DNA of 64,000 bases from contig NZ_PPTT01000004.1 of NCBI RefSeq assembly GCF_003339815.1, forward strand, positions 62,001-126,000, read 5' to 3'. Position 1 is the stretch's first letter. Each line of letters begins with the position of its first letter. A program made the position numbers and the translations under genes. Of the stretch, positions 41,548 to 51,461 are shown in pieces. Source of the stretch: Eggerthella sinensis (lineage in GTDB: Bacteria > Actinomycetota > Coriobacteriia > Coriobacteriales > Eggerthellaceae). Below the pieces are notes generated by a model. It was not told the origin of the DNA. It did not search any database and was given only the letters and a program-made list of their open reading frames with translations.

Positions 41548-42327
41548 ATGGAGCAACGAGAATTGCGCGCCCTGCTCGAGCGGGTGGCGGCGGGCGAGGC
41601 GACCATCGACGAAGCCGAGCGCTCGCTGCGCATCGCCCCGTTCACGGAACTCGGCTACGCCACGGTGGACAACCATCGCGGCATGCGCCAGGGCGTGTCG
41701 GAAGTGGTGTACGGCGCGGGCAAGACGGCCGAGCAGATCGTGGGCGTGTGCCGCGCGCTCGTGGACAACGGGCAGGAGCGCGTGCTCGTCACGCGGCTCG
41801 ATGCCGAGAAGGCCGCTGCGGTCGAGCGCTCCCTGACGGGCGCGTGCCCGCTCGCGTTCACGTATCGCGAGAGCCCCCGCCTCGGCATCCTGGGGCAGGC
41901 GCCCGCGCCCGACGGCAACGGCCCCATCGTCATCGCCGCAGCCGGCACGAGCGACCTGCCCGTGGCCGAGGAGGCGGCCGTCACCGCCGAGATGCTGGGC
42001 AACGAGGTGGTGCGCCTCTACGACGTGGGCGTGGCGGGCATCCACCGCCTGCTCGCGCACGCCGACGACATCGCGTCCGCAAGCGTGGTCGTGGCGGTGG
42101 CGGGCATGGAGGGCGCGCTCGCAAGCGTCGTGGGCGGCCTCGCCTCGTGCCCCGTCATCGCCGTGCCCACGAGCGTGGGCTACGGCGCCAGCTTCGGCGG
42201 CGTCGCGGCGCTGCTCGCCATGTTGAACTCCTGCGCCTCGGGCGTGTCGGTGGTGAACATCGACAACGGTTTCGGCGCGGGCTATCAGGCCCATATGATC
42301 AACCACGTGAAAGCGAGAACCGCATGA
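41548..42327 (+). CDS. larB: Nickel-pincer cofactor biosynthesis protein LarB
   Basis: A 259-residue LarB. This enzyme carboxylates and hydrolyses nicotinic acid adenine dinucleotide, the first step to the nickel-pincer nucleotide. The C-terminal half resembles PurE-type AIR carboxylases (AAAGTSDLPVAEEAAVTAEMLG in part; VAVAGMEGALASVVGGL; VPTSVGYGASFGG). FTELGYATVDNHRGMRQG near residue 32 is typical of LarB. RBS GAGAGG lies six bases before ATG 41548. It overlaps the larC-like gene by four bases. No larE or larA lies in the window. Confidence 0.9.
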   Translation: MEQRELRALLERVAAGEATIDEAERSLRIAPFTELGYATVDNHRGMRQGVSEVVYGAGKTAEQIVGVCRALVDNGQERVLVTRLDAEKAAAVERSLTGACPLAFTYRESPRLGILGQAPAPDGNGPIVIAAAGTSDLPVAEEAAVTAEMLGNEVVRLYDVGVAGIHRLLAHADDIASASVVVAVAGMEGALASVVGGLASCPVIAVPTSVGYGASFGGVAALLAMLNSCASGVSVVNIDNGFGAGYQAHMINHVKARTA

Positions 42328-42878
42328 CGAAGCTTGTTTGGAACCTCGAAGAGAACGCCACGCGCCGCCACCTGCTGGCCGAAGCGCTGCTGCAGCTGCC
42401 CGAGGAGCGCCGCGCGCAGGTGCAGGAAGCGGCCGCCGCGGCCGGCGTGCCCGACGCCCACCATCACGACCTGGGCGAGGTGAACGCCACCATCGACCGC
42501 CTTGCGACGAGCGCGCGCGTGAAGGACGACATGCGCGCCGTGTACCGCATCCTCGCCGAGGCCGAGGCCGCCGCCCACGGCTGCACGGTTGAGGAGACGC
42601 ACTTCCACGAGGTGGGCAACGGCGAAGCCCTGCGCAACGTGGCCGCCATCTGCCTGGCCGTGGAAGCGCTCGATCCCGACGAAATCGTGGCCACCCGCGT
42701 GCAGACGGGGGAGGGCACGGTGCAGTGCGCCCACGGCGAGCTGAGCATTCCCGCGCCCGCCACCGCCGCCGTCATCGCCCGCGGCATCCCCGTCTGCGAG
42801 CGCACGCTCCCCGGCGAACGCTGCACCCCCACATCGGCAGCGGTCATCCTGCATTTCGTGAGGAGGTACGAGGGGTAG
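42324..42878 (+). CDS. larC: Short LarC-like nickel insertion protein
   Basis: A 184-residue protein matching only the N-terminal half of LarC. The marks are ETHFHEVGNGEALRNVAAI, ELSIPAPATAAVIARG and CTPTSAAVILHF. LarC puts nickel into the pincer cofactor; full-length proteins have a second, CTP-using domain (LarC2), absent here in all three forward frames of the next 130 bases. A His cluster (PDAHHHD) early in the protein could bind nickel. Its ATG overlaps the larB stop, so both are made together. It is either a minimal form or needs a LarC2 encoded elsewhere. Confidence 0.82.
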   Translation: MTKLVWNLEENATRRHLLAEALLQLPEERRAQVQEAAAAAGVPDAHHHDLGEVNATIDRLATSARVKDDMRAVYRILAEAEAAAHGCTVEETHFHEVGNGEALRNVAAICLAVEALDPDEIVATRVQTGEGTVQCAHGELSIPAPATAAVIARGIPVCERTLPGERCTPTSAAVILHFVRRYEG

Positions 42879-43020
42879 GGGGTCCCTTTTTCATGCCCGC
42901 CGTGAGACCGAGGGAGCGACCGCTCTTATGTGCGGGCGATGTCGGGGGCTTCGCGGGTCCTGCGAGCGCGGCGCGACGGCGCCTGACGCGAGGGCGCATA
43001 ATCCCGGAGCGCTCGTAGGC

Positions 43021-43058
43021 GCTAGAGAAAAGAAAGAGCCCGCCGTCAGGCGGGCTCT
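43021..43058 (-). terminator. Intrinsic terminator of the suf pair
   Basis: AGAGCCCGCC (43035-43044) and GGCGGGCTCT (43049-43058) form a perfect 10-base stem; on the minus strand it is followed by the T-rich TTTCTTTTCTC. It lies 33 bases after the SufB-like stop. Confidence 0.88.
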
Positions 43059-43091
43059 CGCACTTCAACAGGCACTCTTCGCGCTTCTCCC

Positions 43092-44021
43092 CTAGTTCAG
43101 GAAGTCTTCCAGAATCTCCTGCTCGGCCTCTTCTTCCGTCAGGCCGAGCGTCATCAGCTTCGTGATCTGGTCGCCGGCGATCTTGCCGATGGCGGCTTCG
43201 TGCACGAGCAGCGCGTCCTCGCTGGCGGCCTCGATGCCGGGGATGGCCGTCACCTTCGCCTTGCCCATGATGATGGCGTCGCACTGCACGTGACCGCGGC
43301 ACGCGGCCTCGCCGATGACGAGCGGGTTGAACACCTGCTTGGAATTGTCCTGCGCCACCGAGCGCGAGATCACCTGCACGCTGGAATCGTCGCCCTTGAG
43401 CTCCACCTTCATATTCGAGGTGGCCACCTGATCGTCGTGGGTCAGCAGCTTCTCGGTGAGCACGAGCTTCGCGCCCGCGCCCAGCTCGGCGTTCGTGTCG
43501 CGCACGGTGGACGATACGCCGCGCAGCTGCGTGAGCTCCATCTCGCAGCTGGCGTTCTCCTCCATGACGACGTTCGTCACGGGGTTCAGGATGCGCTCGC
43601 CGGTGCCGGTGCCTTCGCCGTAGTGCTTCTCCACGTACTTCACGTGCGAGTTCTTGCCGCAGTAGAACGTGTGGATGCCGTCGTGCTCGGACGCCTCGTG
43701 GCTCTCGTTGTGGATGCCGCAGCCGGCGATGATGGTGACGTCGCAGTCGTCCTCGATGTAGAACGTGTTGTACACGACGTCCTTGAGGCCGGACTGCGTG
43801 ACGATGACGGGGATGTACACCGTCTCGCCCTTCGTGCCCGCCTTGATGCGGATGTCGATACCGGGGTTGTCCGTCTTCGTAGCGATCTCGATGTTCGCCG
43901 AGGAATGGCGCTCGACGAGCTGTCCGTCCTTGCGGATGTTGAACGCGCCCTTCGGCATGCCGTGGATATTGGCGATCTCGGCGAGCAAGCCCTCGTCGAT
44001 GGGGGACAAATCAACAGCCAT
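43092..44021 (-). CDS. SufB/SufD-like Fe-S cluster scaffold (SmsB type)
   Basis: A 309-residue protein with the beta-helix core of SufB/SufD. Recognisable parts are VIVTQSGLKDVVYNTFYIEDD (in part), GCGIHNESHEASEHDGIHTFYCGK and GEAACRGHVQCDAIIMGKAKV. It is much shorter than SufB (about 470 residues) and is paired with SufC only, which fits the minimal two-component SmsCB/SufBC systems reported in anaerobes and archaea. It receives sulfur and iron to build clusters for the many Fe-S proteins of this organism. RBS AAGGAG precedes ATG 44019-44021. A parS site lies between it and sufC. Confidence 0.86.
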   Translation of the reverse strand: MAVDLSPIDEGLLAEIANIHGMPKGAFNIRKDGQLVERHSSANIEIATKTDNPGIDIRIKAGTKGETVYIPVIVTQSGLKDVVYNTFYIEDDCDVTIIAGCGIHNESHEASEHDGIHTFYCGKNSHVKYVEKHYGEGTGTGERILNPVTNVVMEENASCEMELTQLRGVSSTVRDTNAELGAGAKLVLTEKLLTHDDQVATSNMKVELKGDDSSVQVISRSVAQDNSKQVFNPLVIGEAACRGHVQCDAIIMGKAKVTAIPGIEAASEDALLVHEAAIGKIAGDQITKLMTLGLTEEEAEQEILEDFLN

Positions 44022-44046
44022 AGTGGCTCCTTCTCTTCCAGGCGAA

Positions 44047-44062
44047 TGTTTCACGTGAAACA
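44047..44062. other. parS: parS centromere site
   Basis: A second exact TGTTTCACGTGAAACA, in the 60-base gap between sufC and the SufB-like gene. The palindrome extends to CGAATG/CATTCG flanks. It is inside the transcribed suf unit. Confidence 0.93.
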
Positions 44063-44081
44063 TTCGTTCGTATTCACGCGG

Positions 44082-44858
44082 TTAGCAGGTGGTGGGGATC
44101 TCGGTGATGTGAAGCTCGGTGGGGGTGCTCAGCTGGCAGCCGGGGATGCCCTTCGCCACGAAGCCCAGCTTCGGCATGAGCTCGTCGGGCGTGCCCGTCT
44201 CCATCACCTTGCCGTCTTTCAGCAGCACGATCTCGTCGGCCAGCTGGATGATGCGCTCCTGGTGCGAGATGATCACGATGGAGCGGCCGTCGCGCGCCTC
44301 GTGGATGTCGCGGAACGTCTCGGTGAGGCGGTCGAAGCTCCACAGGTCGATGCCCGCTTCGGGCTCGTCGTAGATGGCCAGCTTCGGGTCGCGGGCGAGG
44401 ATGGTGGCGATCTCGATGCGCTTCACTTCGCCGCCGGACAGGTTCTTGTCCACCTCGCGCGTGAGGTAGCTGGCCGAGCACAGGCCCACCTTCGCCAGGT
44501 ACTCGTTGCAGGCGAGCATCGGCAGTTTCTTGCCGGCCGCGATGTCGAGCAGCTTCTTCACCTTCATGCCCTTGAAGCGCGCGGGCTGCTGGAAGCCGTA
44601 GCCGATGCCCTTGTTGGCGCGCTCGGAGATGGACAGGTCGGTGACGTCCTCGCCGTCGAGGATGATCTGGCCGCTCGTGGCGCGCTCCACGCCCATGATG
44701 AGCTTCGCCAGCGTCGACTTGCCGCCGCCGTTCGGGCCTGTGATGACGGTGAAACGGCCGTCGGGGATGGTGAGCGACAGGTCGTCGATGATGCGCTTCG
44801 TTTCCTTCGATCCGTCTGCGAGCGGCACCTCGAAGGTGAGGTTCTTCAGTTCCAGCAT
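44082..44858 (-). CDS. sufC: Fe-S cluster assembly ATPase SufC
   Basis: A 258-residue ABC-type ATPase of the SufC family. Walker A is GPNGGGKST, the signature is LSGGEVKR and Walker B is LAIYDEPEAGID. The SufC-typical QQPARFKGMKVKKLL follows the Q-loop. It drives conformational change of the SufB-like scaffold during cluster assembly. ATG 44856-44858 has GGAGAG upstream. No cysteine desulfurase or SufU is encoded next to it. Confidence 0.93.
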   Translation of the reverse strand: MLELKNLTFEVPLADGSKETKRIIDDLSLTIPDGRFTVITGPNGGGKSTLAKLIMGVERATSGQIILDGEDVTDLSISERANKGIGYGFQQPARFKGMKVKKLLDIAAGKKLPMLACNEYLAKVGLCSASYLTREVDKNLSGGEVKRIEIATILARDPKLAIYDEPEAGIDLWSFDRLTETFRDIHEARDGRSIVIISHQERIIQLADEIVLLKDGKVMETGTPDELMPKLGFVAKGIPGCQLSTPTELHITEIPTTC

Positions 44859-45018
44859 AGTAGATGCTCTCCGTCTCTCGTCTATTTGATACTGTATTAC
44901 TAACATTTATGAGGCGCTCAGTCAAGCGCGGTTGCGCGATCGGCGGCACCTTGTGCGTTCAATGGAGTATTCTAGCTCGAAATGCGCTTCCCGATGATGG
45001 AAAAGAGCCTAATATGCA

Positions 45019-45050
45019 AAGACGCCCCGGCAATCGTGCCGGGGCGTCTT
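45019..45050. terminator. Strong hairpin after the M16C peptidase gene
   Basis: A perfect 14-base stem (45019-45032 and 45037-45050) with an ATCG loop. On the minus strand only TTT follows, so it is a moderate terminator; it lies 50 bases after the peptidase stop. Confidence 0.7.
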
Positions 45051-45099
45051 GTTCGCGCGAAAAGCGGGTTGAAAAGCGGGTTGGGAAGCGGCCGCGCGC

Positions 45100-48096
45100 C
45101 TACTCGTTGAGCAGGTCCACCACGTCGAGGTCCGCCGACGACGCCTCGATGATGTCCCGGTTGCCGAACACGCACACGTCGTTTTCCTCCACCGCGCGCG
45201 CGATGGGCCGGGCCAGGCCGCGCAGCTGCTCGGCGCTCGTCTCGATCATCTGCGTGCGCGTCTCGAGGCGGCTCTCGGGCGTGCGGCCGCCGAAGAAGTC
45301 GCCGTCCTGACGCCGCACGAGCCCGCGCGCCTTGAGCGGCGTGTCGAAGCCGGCCACCGTGCTCACCACGTAGCCTTCCATCTCGTCATCGGCCGGGTCG
45401 AACGCGGCCAGCCACGCCGACGCGCCCGCGAAGCGCTCGAGCGTCTCGTCGAGATGCGGATCGCGGTACGAGTAGAAGCGCAGGTTGCCGGTGCGCGCCG
45501 TCTGGAAGCCCGCGCCGTACGCGCCGCCCTTCACGCGCACCTCGTTCCACAGGTAGTCGTAGGACAGCGCCCGCGCGGCCACCTGCCAGGCGCCCGTGTA
45601 GTCCGCGTCGAAGGCGCGGCGGTCGAAGCCGAGCGCCGCATAGCACACGTCGGTGGGCACGATGAACGCCTCGTTGCGCTTGACGGGCGCAGGCACCTTG
45701 AGGAGCGCCTCGCCCGTGCCCGTGCGCTCGAGGGCGCCGCCGGCGGCCCAGAACCGCTCGTAGTCCTCGTCGGAGCCCGTGAAGCTCAAGATGAGCGCGT
45801 CGTCCGCGAACAGGCGCTGCGCTAGGTCGGCCAGGCGCGCGACCACGTCGTCGGCGCGCTCGTCCCACGAGGCCAGCAGCTTCTTGAGGAAGCGGTAGAA
45901 GCCCACGCCGCCCAGCTGCTCGCGCACGACGCCCGCGGGCAGGTAGTACGAAGCCAGATGCGCCATGGCGCTCGCGTGGCCCGCGTTGGCGAAGCCCTGC
46001 TCCATGCCGATGCGGCGCTGCTGCAGCACGTCCTTGATCTTGCTCGCGTCCGAGAAGTCGGTTTCCAGCATGATCTCGCGCGGCAGCTCGGCCAGCTCGC
46101 GCACGTTCTCGGTGAGCGCGCTCGAGCTCACGACGAACTTCGGCGCGAGGACGGACGGGTCGGCCGCGTCCTCGTAGATCTCGGCGAAGAACGTGAGGTT
46201 GCCCAGCTTGCCGTTGACGAGCGTGTCCAGCTCGGATGCCGTGTGCCGCGCGGTTCCCAGCTTGCCCAGCACGAGTCCCAGCACGGTCACGTAGGGCAGT
46301 TCGTCGAAGGCGACGCGGTCCAGGTCGAAGTAGCGGTAGGCGTACGCGATGCCGCGCGTGGGCGCGTCGTGGCGCAGCGTGGGCACGGGAGCGTCCTCGA
46401 CGAGCGCGTAGGGAGGCTCGACGGGCGCCGCGCCGATGTCGGCCACCGACAGGCGAGGCAGCGTTGCCAGGGCCTCGGGCGCGTCGGGCTCCTCCTGCAG
46501 GCGGCGCAGGGCCGCTTCCTCGTCGGCCACGCGCACGAAGTCCTCGGGCGCCATGGAGGCCTCGGCGGCGCTCAGGCGCGCCTCCTCGTAGGCGTCCTCG
46601 TCGCCGTCCACCGGCACGATCTCCACCTCGGCCAGGTGCGTGCTTTCCAGGAACACCTCGCGGATGAGCTGCTCGAAGTACCCTTCTTCCAGAGCCGAGC
46701 GCAGAAACGCGAAGTCGTCCTCGTACTTGAGGTAGCTCGTGGCCGCATCGTCGTCGTAGAGCCAGCCGGCCAGCGCGCTCATGGCCAGGGCCACGCCGTC
46801 GGACATGCCGAAGTCGCGCTCGCGCATGACGAACTCGGCGCGCGAGAGCGACGCCTCCACGAGCGTGCGGTCGAGCCCGCCGTCGGCCAGCGCGCGCAGG
46901 TTCTCCTCGACCACCGTGCGGAAGCGCGCGGCGCCGTCGTCTTCGAGACCGCGCAGCTGCATGACCGCGAAGGGCTGCAGCACCGAGTCGGCCAGAAACG
47001 CCTGCGCGTCGGCCGCCAGGCCCGCGTCGAGCAGCGCGCGCTTGAGCGGCGCCTCGTTCGAGCCCATGATGGCGTCCAGCAGGATGTCCACGGCCACGAT
47101 GCGCGTGCGCTCGCCCGCGTCGCCGATGACGTAGCCCAGCCCCGCGCACGCGTTCTCGGGCGCGGTGACCATGTTGCGCGTCACGCCGAGCGCCACCACC
47201 GGCGCCTGCTTCTCAAGCGGGTGCGGCGCGAGGGGCGCGCCCTCGGCGTCGAAGCTCGTGGCCGCGGCCTGCTCGTCGGCCACGGGGGAGAGGTACCGCT
47301 CGTCGAGGAAGGCCAGCATGGCGTCCGCGTCGAGGTCGCCGTACAGCGTGAGGTAGCTGTTGTCCAGGCGGTAGTGGCGGCGATGCTCCTCGAGGAACTG
47401 CTCGTAGGTGAGGTCGGGGATGGCGCGCGGCGTGCCGCCCGACTCGAAGCGGTAGGCCGTGTCGGGGAACAGGGCCGCCTGCAGCTCGTCGTACAGCACC
47501 GAGTTCGGGTCGGACAGGGCGCCCTTCATCTCGTTGTACACCACGCCGTTCAGCACGAGGCTCGCCGAGCCGTCGGCCGCCTCGGTGGCCGCCACGGCGT
47601 CGCCTGCCACGGAATCGCCCGCCGCGGCCTCCACGTCGCCGGACAGCTCGTAGTGCCAGCCCTCCTGCTCGAAGATGGCGCGCTTGCGGTAGATGGCCGG
47701 GTGCAGCACCGCGTCGAGGTACACGTCGGTGAGGTTCAGCAGGTCCTGGTCGTTCGTGCTGGCCACCGGGTACATCGTCTTGTCGGGAAACGTCATGGCG
47801 TTCAAAAACGTCTGCATCGAGCTTTTCAGCAGGTTCACGAACGGCTCTTTGACGGGGAACTTGTCGCTGCCGCACAGCACGGAGTGCTCGAGGATGTGGA
47901 AGACGCCGGTGTCGTCGGCGGGCGGGGTTTTGAACGCGATGGAGAACGCCTTGTTCGTGTCGTCGTTCGCGAGATACAGCAGCTGCGCGCCGGACTTGTC
48001 ATGGTCGAGCACGTAGGCGGTGCCGTCGATTTCGGAAAGCGGTTCGCTCGAGCGCACGGTAAAGCCGTGCAGCTGAGAGCCGGGAGTCAGGTCCAT
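45100..48096 (-). CDS. M16C-family zinc metallopeptidase (presequence-protease-like)
   Basis: A 998-residue peptidase of the M16C group (PreP/HypA-like). The inverted zinc motif HxxEH is HILEH in the first 100 residues, with FVNLLKSSMQTFLNAMTFPDKT (in part) and VVYNEMKGALSDPNS following, as in PreP. Four domains form a closed chamber that degrades short peptides. A pathway in which it works with the dpp peptide importer just upstream is possible but inferred. ATG 48094-48096 has AAAGG upstream. No signal peptide is seen, so it acts in the cytoplasm. Confidence 0.88.
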   Translation of the reverse strand: MDLTPGSQLHGFTVRSSEPLSEIDGTAYVLDHDKSGAQLLYLANDDTNKAFSIAFKTPPADDTGVFHILEHSVLCGSDKFPVKEPFVNLLKSSMQTFLNAMTFPDKTMYPVASTNDQDLLNLTDVYLDAVLHPAIYRKRAIFEQEGWHYELSGDVEAAAGDSVAGDAVAATEAADGSASLVLNGVVYNEMKGALSDPNSVLYDELQAALFPDTAYRFESGGTPRAIPDLTYEQFLEEHRRHYRLDNSYLTLYGDLDADAMLAFLDERYLSPVADEQAAATSFDAEGAPLAPHPLEKQAPVVALGVTRNMVTAPENACAGLGYVIGDAGERTRIVAVDILLDAIMGSNEAPLKRALLDAGLAADAQAFLADSVLQPFAVMQLRGLEDDGAARFRTVVEENLRALADGGLDRTLVEASLSRAEFVMRERDFGMSDGVALAMSALAGWLYDDDAATSYLKYEDDFAFLRSALEEGYFEQLIREVFLESTHLAEVEIVPVDGDEDAYEEARLSAAEASMAPEDFVRVADEEAALRRLQEEPDAPEALATLPRLSVADIGAAPVEPPYALVEDAPVPTLRHDAPTRGIAYAYRYFDLDRVAFDELPYVTVLGLVLGKLGTARHTASELDTLVNGKLGNLTFFAEIYEDAADPSVLAPKFVVSSSALTENVRELAELPREIMLETDFSDASKIKDVLQQRRIGMEQGFANAGHASAMAHLASYYLPAGVVREQLGGVGFYRFLKKLLASWDERADDVVARLADLAQRLFADDALILSFTGSDEDYERFWAAGGALERTGTGEALLKVPAPVKRNEAFIVPTDVCYAALGFDRRAFDADYTGAWQVAARALSYDYLWNEVRVKGGAYGAGFQTARTGNLRFYSYRDPHLDETLERFAGASAWLAAFDPADDEMEGYVVSTVAGFDTPLKARGLVRRQDGDFFGGRTPESRLETRTQMIETSAEQLRGLARPIARAVEENDVCVFGNRDIIEASSADLDVVDLLNE

Positions 48097-48266
48097 AGGG
48101 GTCACACCTTTCGCGAAGGCATGCGCGTTCGCATGCCGCTCAAGCTTTTGCCCCCATTGTCTCACAACCGCCCGTCGCCCGAGAGCATTCCGCCGCCCTC
48201 ATCACCGCTTCCGCAAACTACCGTTGCCAACAGGTTGAAGGTTTCCGGGGCGCTGCTGCGTACAGA

Positions 48267-48282
48267 TGTTTCACGTGAAATA
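48267..48282. other. parS: parS-like site, one mismatch
   Basis: TGTTTCACGTGAAATA differs from parS at one position. It is the centre of a 36-base palindrome (48257-48292) with that single mismatch, in an intergenic gap. Confidence 0.8.
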
Positions 48283-48300
48283 TCTGTACGCATATAAGCG

Positions 48301-48325
48301 ACGAGGGCCCCAGTGGGGCCCTCGT
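48301..48325 (-). terminator. Hairpin after the dpp operon
   Basis: ACGAGGGCCCC and GGGGCCCTCGT form a perfect 11-base stem with an AGT loop, 27 bases after the dppF stop. There is no U-run, so termination may be partial or factor-dependent. Confidence 0.55.
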
Positions 48326-48351
48326 GCGAGTCAGGACTGTAGAGCGACGTT

Positions 48352-49394
48352 CTAAATAACGGCCGTCCCCGGGCCGCCTTCGTCGTAGCGGTGGCAGGCC
48401 ACGCAGTGGTCCGGCTTCACCTCCACGAGGTCGGGCATCACCGTGTCGCAGCCCTCCACCTTCGCGAAGCAGCGGCTGGCGAAGCGGCAGCCGGGCGGCG
48501 GGTCGATGGGCGAGGGCACGTCGCCTTCGAGGATGATGCGGTCCTTCTTCGTGGCCGGGTCCACCGATGGGATGGCCGAGAGCAGCGCCTGGGTGTACGG
48601 CGACAGCGGGTCGGCGTACAGCGACTTCTTCGGAGCGATCTCCATCATCTTGCCCAGGTACATGACGCCCACGCGGTCGGACACGTGCTTCACCACGTTC
48701 AGGCCGTGCGCGATGAACAGGTACGTCAGCCCGAACTGCTCCTTGAGCTCGTCGAGCAGGTTGAGCACCTGCGCCTGGATCGACACGTCGAGCGCCGACA
48801 CGGGCTCGTCGCACACGATGAGCTTCGGGTTCACGGCCAGGGCGCGCGCGATGCCCACGCGCTGGCGCTGTCCGCCCGAGAACTCGTGGGGGTAGCGGTT
48901 GCGCATGTAGTTCGCCAGGCCCACGCGCTCCAAGAGCTCGTTCACGCGGTCTTCAACCTGGTCTTTCGGCAGGATGTTGTTCGTGATGATGGGCTCGGCG
49001 ATGATGTCGCCCACGCGCATGCGCGGGTTGAGCGACGCGTAGGGGTCCTGGAAGATCAGCTGGATGTCCTTGCAGTACTGCTTGCGCTCGGCCGGCTTCA
49101 TGGCGGTCAGCTCTTTGCCGTCGAACGTGATGGTGCCCGACGTGGGCTTGAGCAGGTTCACCAGCATCTTGCCCACGGTGGTCTTGCCGCAGCCCGACTC
49201 GCCCACGAGGCCGAACGCCTCGCCCTTGCGAATCTGGAAGCTCACGTCGTCGACGGCCTGCACGTAGGACGTCGCCTTGCCGAAGAAGTTCGTGTCGGCG
49301 GCGAAGCGCTTCGTGAGGTGCTGCACGTCGAGCAGGATATCCTGCTCCGGCGAGGGCGTAGCGCCCTCGCCGGAGGTATGCACGGTGTTCTCGC

Positions 49395-49398
<4 letters not shown>
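48352..49398 (-). CDS. dppF: Peptide ABC transporter ATPase, DppF/OppF type
   Basis: A 348-residue ATPase. Walker [10 protein letters not shown], signature [15 protein letters not shown] and Walker [14 protein letters not shown] are intact. The C-terminal oligopeptide-type extension has the cysteine pattern [18 protein letters not shown]...HCVAC, which in this family can hold a 4Fe-4S cluster. It powers import of peptides together with DppD. ATG 49396-49398 overlaps the dppD stop by four bases. Confidence 0.92.
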
Positions 49399-50522
<1,124 letters not shown>

Positions 50523-50526
50523 GGGA

Positions 50527-51456
50527 TCACCTCTTCCTTGCTTTGGGATCGAGGCCGTCGCGCACGCCGTCGCCCAACAGGTTGAATGCGAGCACGGTCA
50601 GCGTGATGGCCAGGCCGGGGAAAATCATGAGCCACGGAGCGCGGAACAGCTCGTTGCGGCCGCGACCCAGCATGTCGCCCCATTCGGCGGCAGGCGGCTG
50701 CACGCCCAGGCCGAGGAAGCCGAGGGCTGCTGCGTCGAGGATGGCCGTGGAGATGCCCAGCGTCGCGCGCACGATGATGGAGGGCAGCACGTTGGGAAGC
50801 ACGTGCTTGAACACGATCTTGAAGTTCGAGTCGCCGATGACGCGCGCGGCTGCCACGTAGTCGTTCTCCTTGATGGAGAGGATCTCCGAGCGCACGATGC
50901 GCGCGTATTCGGGGATGGCCACGAGGCCGATGGCCACGACGGCCTTCTCGATGCCGGGCCCGAGCGCCGCCATGATGGCGATGGCCAGCAGGATGGAGGG
51001 GATAGCCAGCATCATGTCCATGACCCGCATGATGACGGTGTCCCACTTGCCGCCCTTGTAGCCGGCGATGGAGCCCAGCACGACGCCCACGGTGAGCGAG
51101 ATGGCCACGGCGGCCAGACCCACGGTCAGCGTGATCTGCGTGCCCACGAGCACGCGGCAGAAGATGTCGCGGCCCTGGATGTCGGTGCCGAACCAGTGCT
51201 GCGCCGACGGGGCCAGCAGCGATTCGCTCAGGTTCTGCGCGTACGGGTCGTAGGGCAGGATGCCCGGCGCCAGTTTCGTCACGATGGCGATGGTGGCCAG
51301 GATCAGGATGAAGATGCCGCTGATGAGCGATGCCTTGTTCGACACGATGCCCGCGATCACGTCTTTCCAGATGCTCTCGTGCTTTTCCTTGACCGGCTGG
51401 CCGCTCAACAGCGCGTCTCCGGCCGGCTCAACGGCCAGTTGCTTGTTCTTCGCCAT
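50527..51456 (-). CDS. dppC: Peptide ABC transporter permease, DppC type
   Basis: A 309-residue permease with an N-terminal cytoplasmic stretch (about 40 residues) and six transmembrane helices. The EAA-type loop reads [23 protein letters not shown] (in part), where the ATPases dock. ATG 51454-51456 has GAGGGG eight bases upstream. The gene lies five bases after the dppB stop. It forms the translocation pore with DppB. Confidence 0.92.
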   Translation of the reverse strand: MAKNKQLAVEPAGDALLSGQPVKEKHESIWKDVIAGIVSNKASLISGIFILILATIAIVTKLAPGILPYDPYAQNLSESLLAPSAQHWFGTDIQGRDIFCRVLVGTQITLTVGLAAVAISLTVGVVLGSIAGYKGGKWDTVIMRVMDMMLAIPSILLAIAIMAALGPGIEKAVVAIGLVAIPEYARIVRSEILSIKENDYVAAARVIGDSNFKIVFKHVLPNVLPSIIVRATLGISTAILDAAALGFLGLGVQPPAAEWGDMLGRGRNELFRAPWLMIFPGLAITLTVLAFNLLGDGVRDGLDPKARKR

Positions 51457-51461
51457 ATCGA

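Noticed and set aside
38401-48282. TGTTTCACGTGAAACA copies as a transposon or repeat family
   Set aside because: They match the parS consensus exactly, lack flanking repeats or transposase genes, and lie only in intergenic gaps.
45958-48297. Plus-strand open frame of 779 codons opposite the M16C peptidase
   Set aside because: Low-complexity Arg/Val/His-rich sequence typical of antisense frames; the minus strand has all peptidase motifs.
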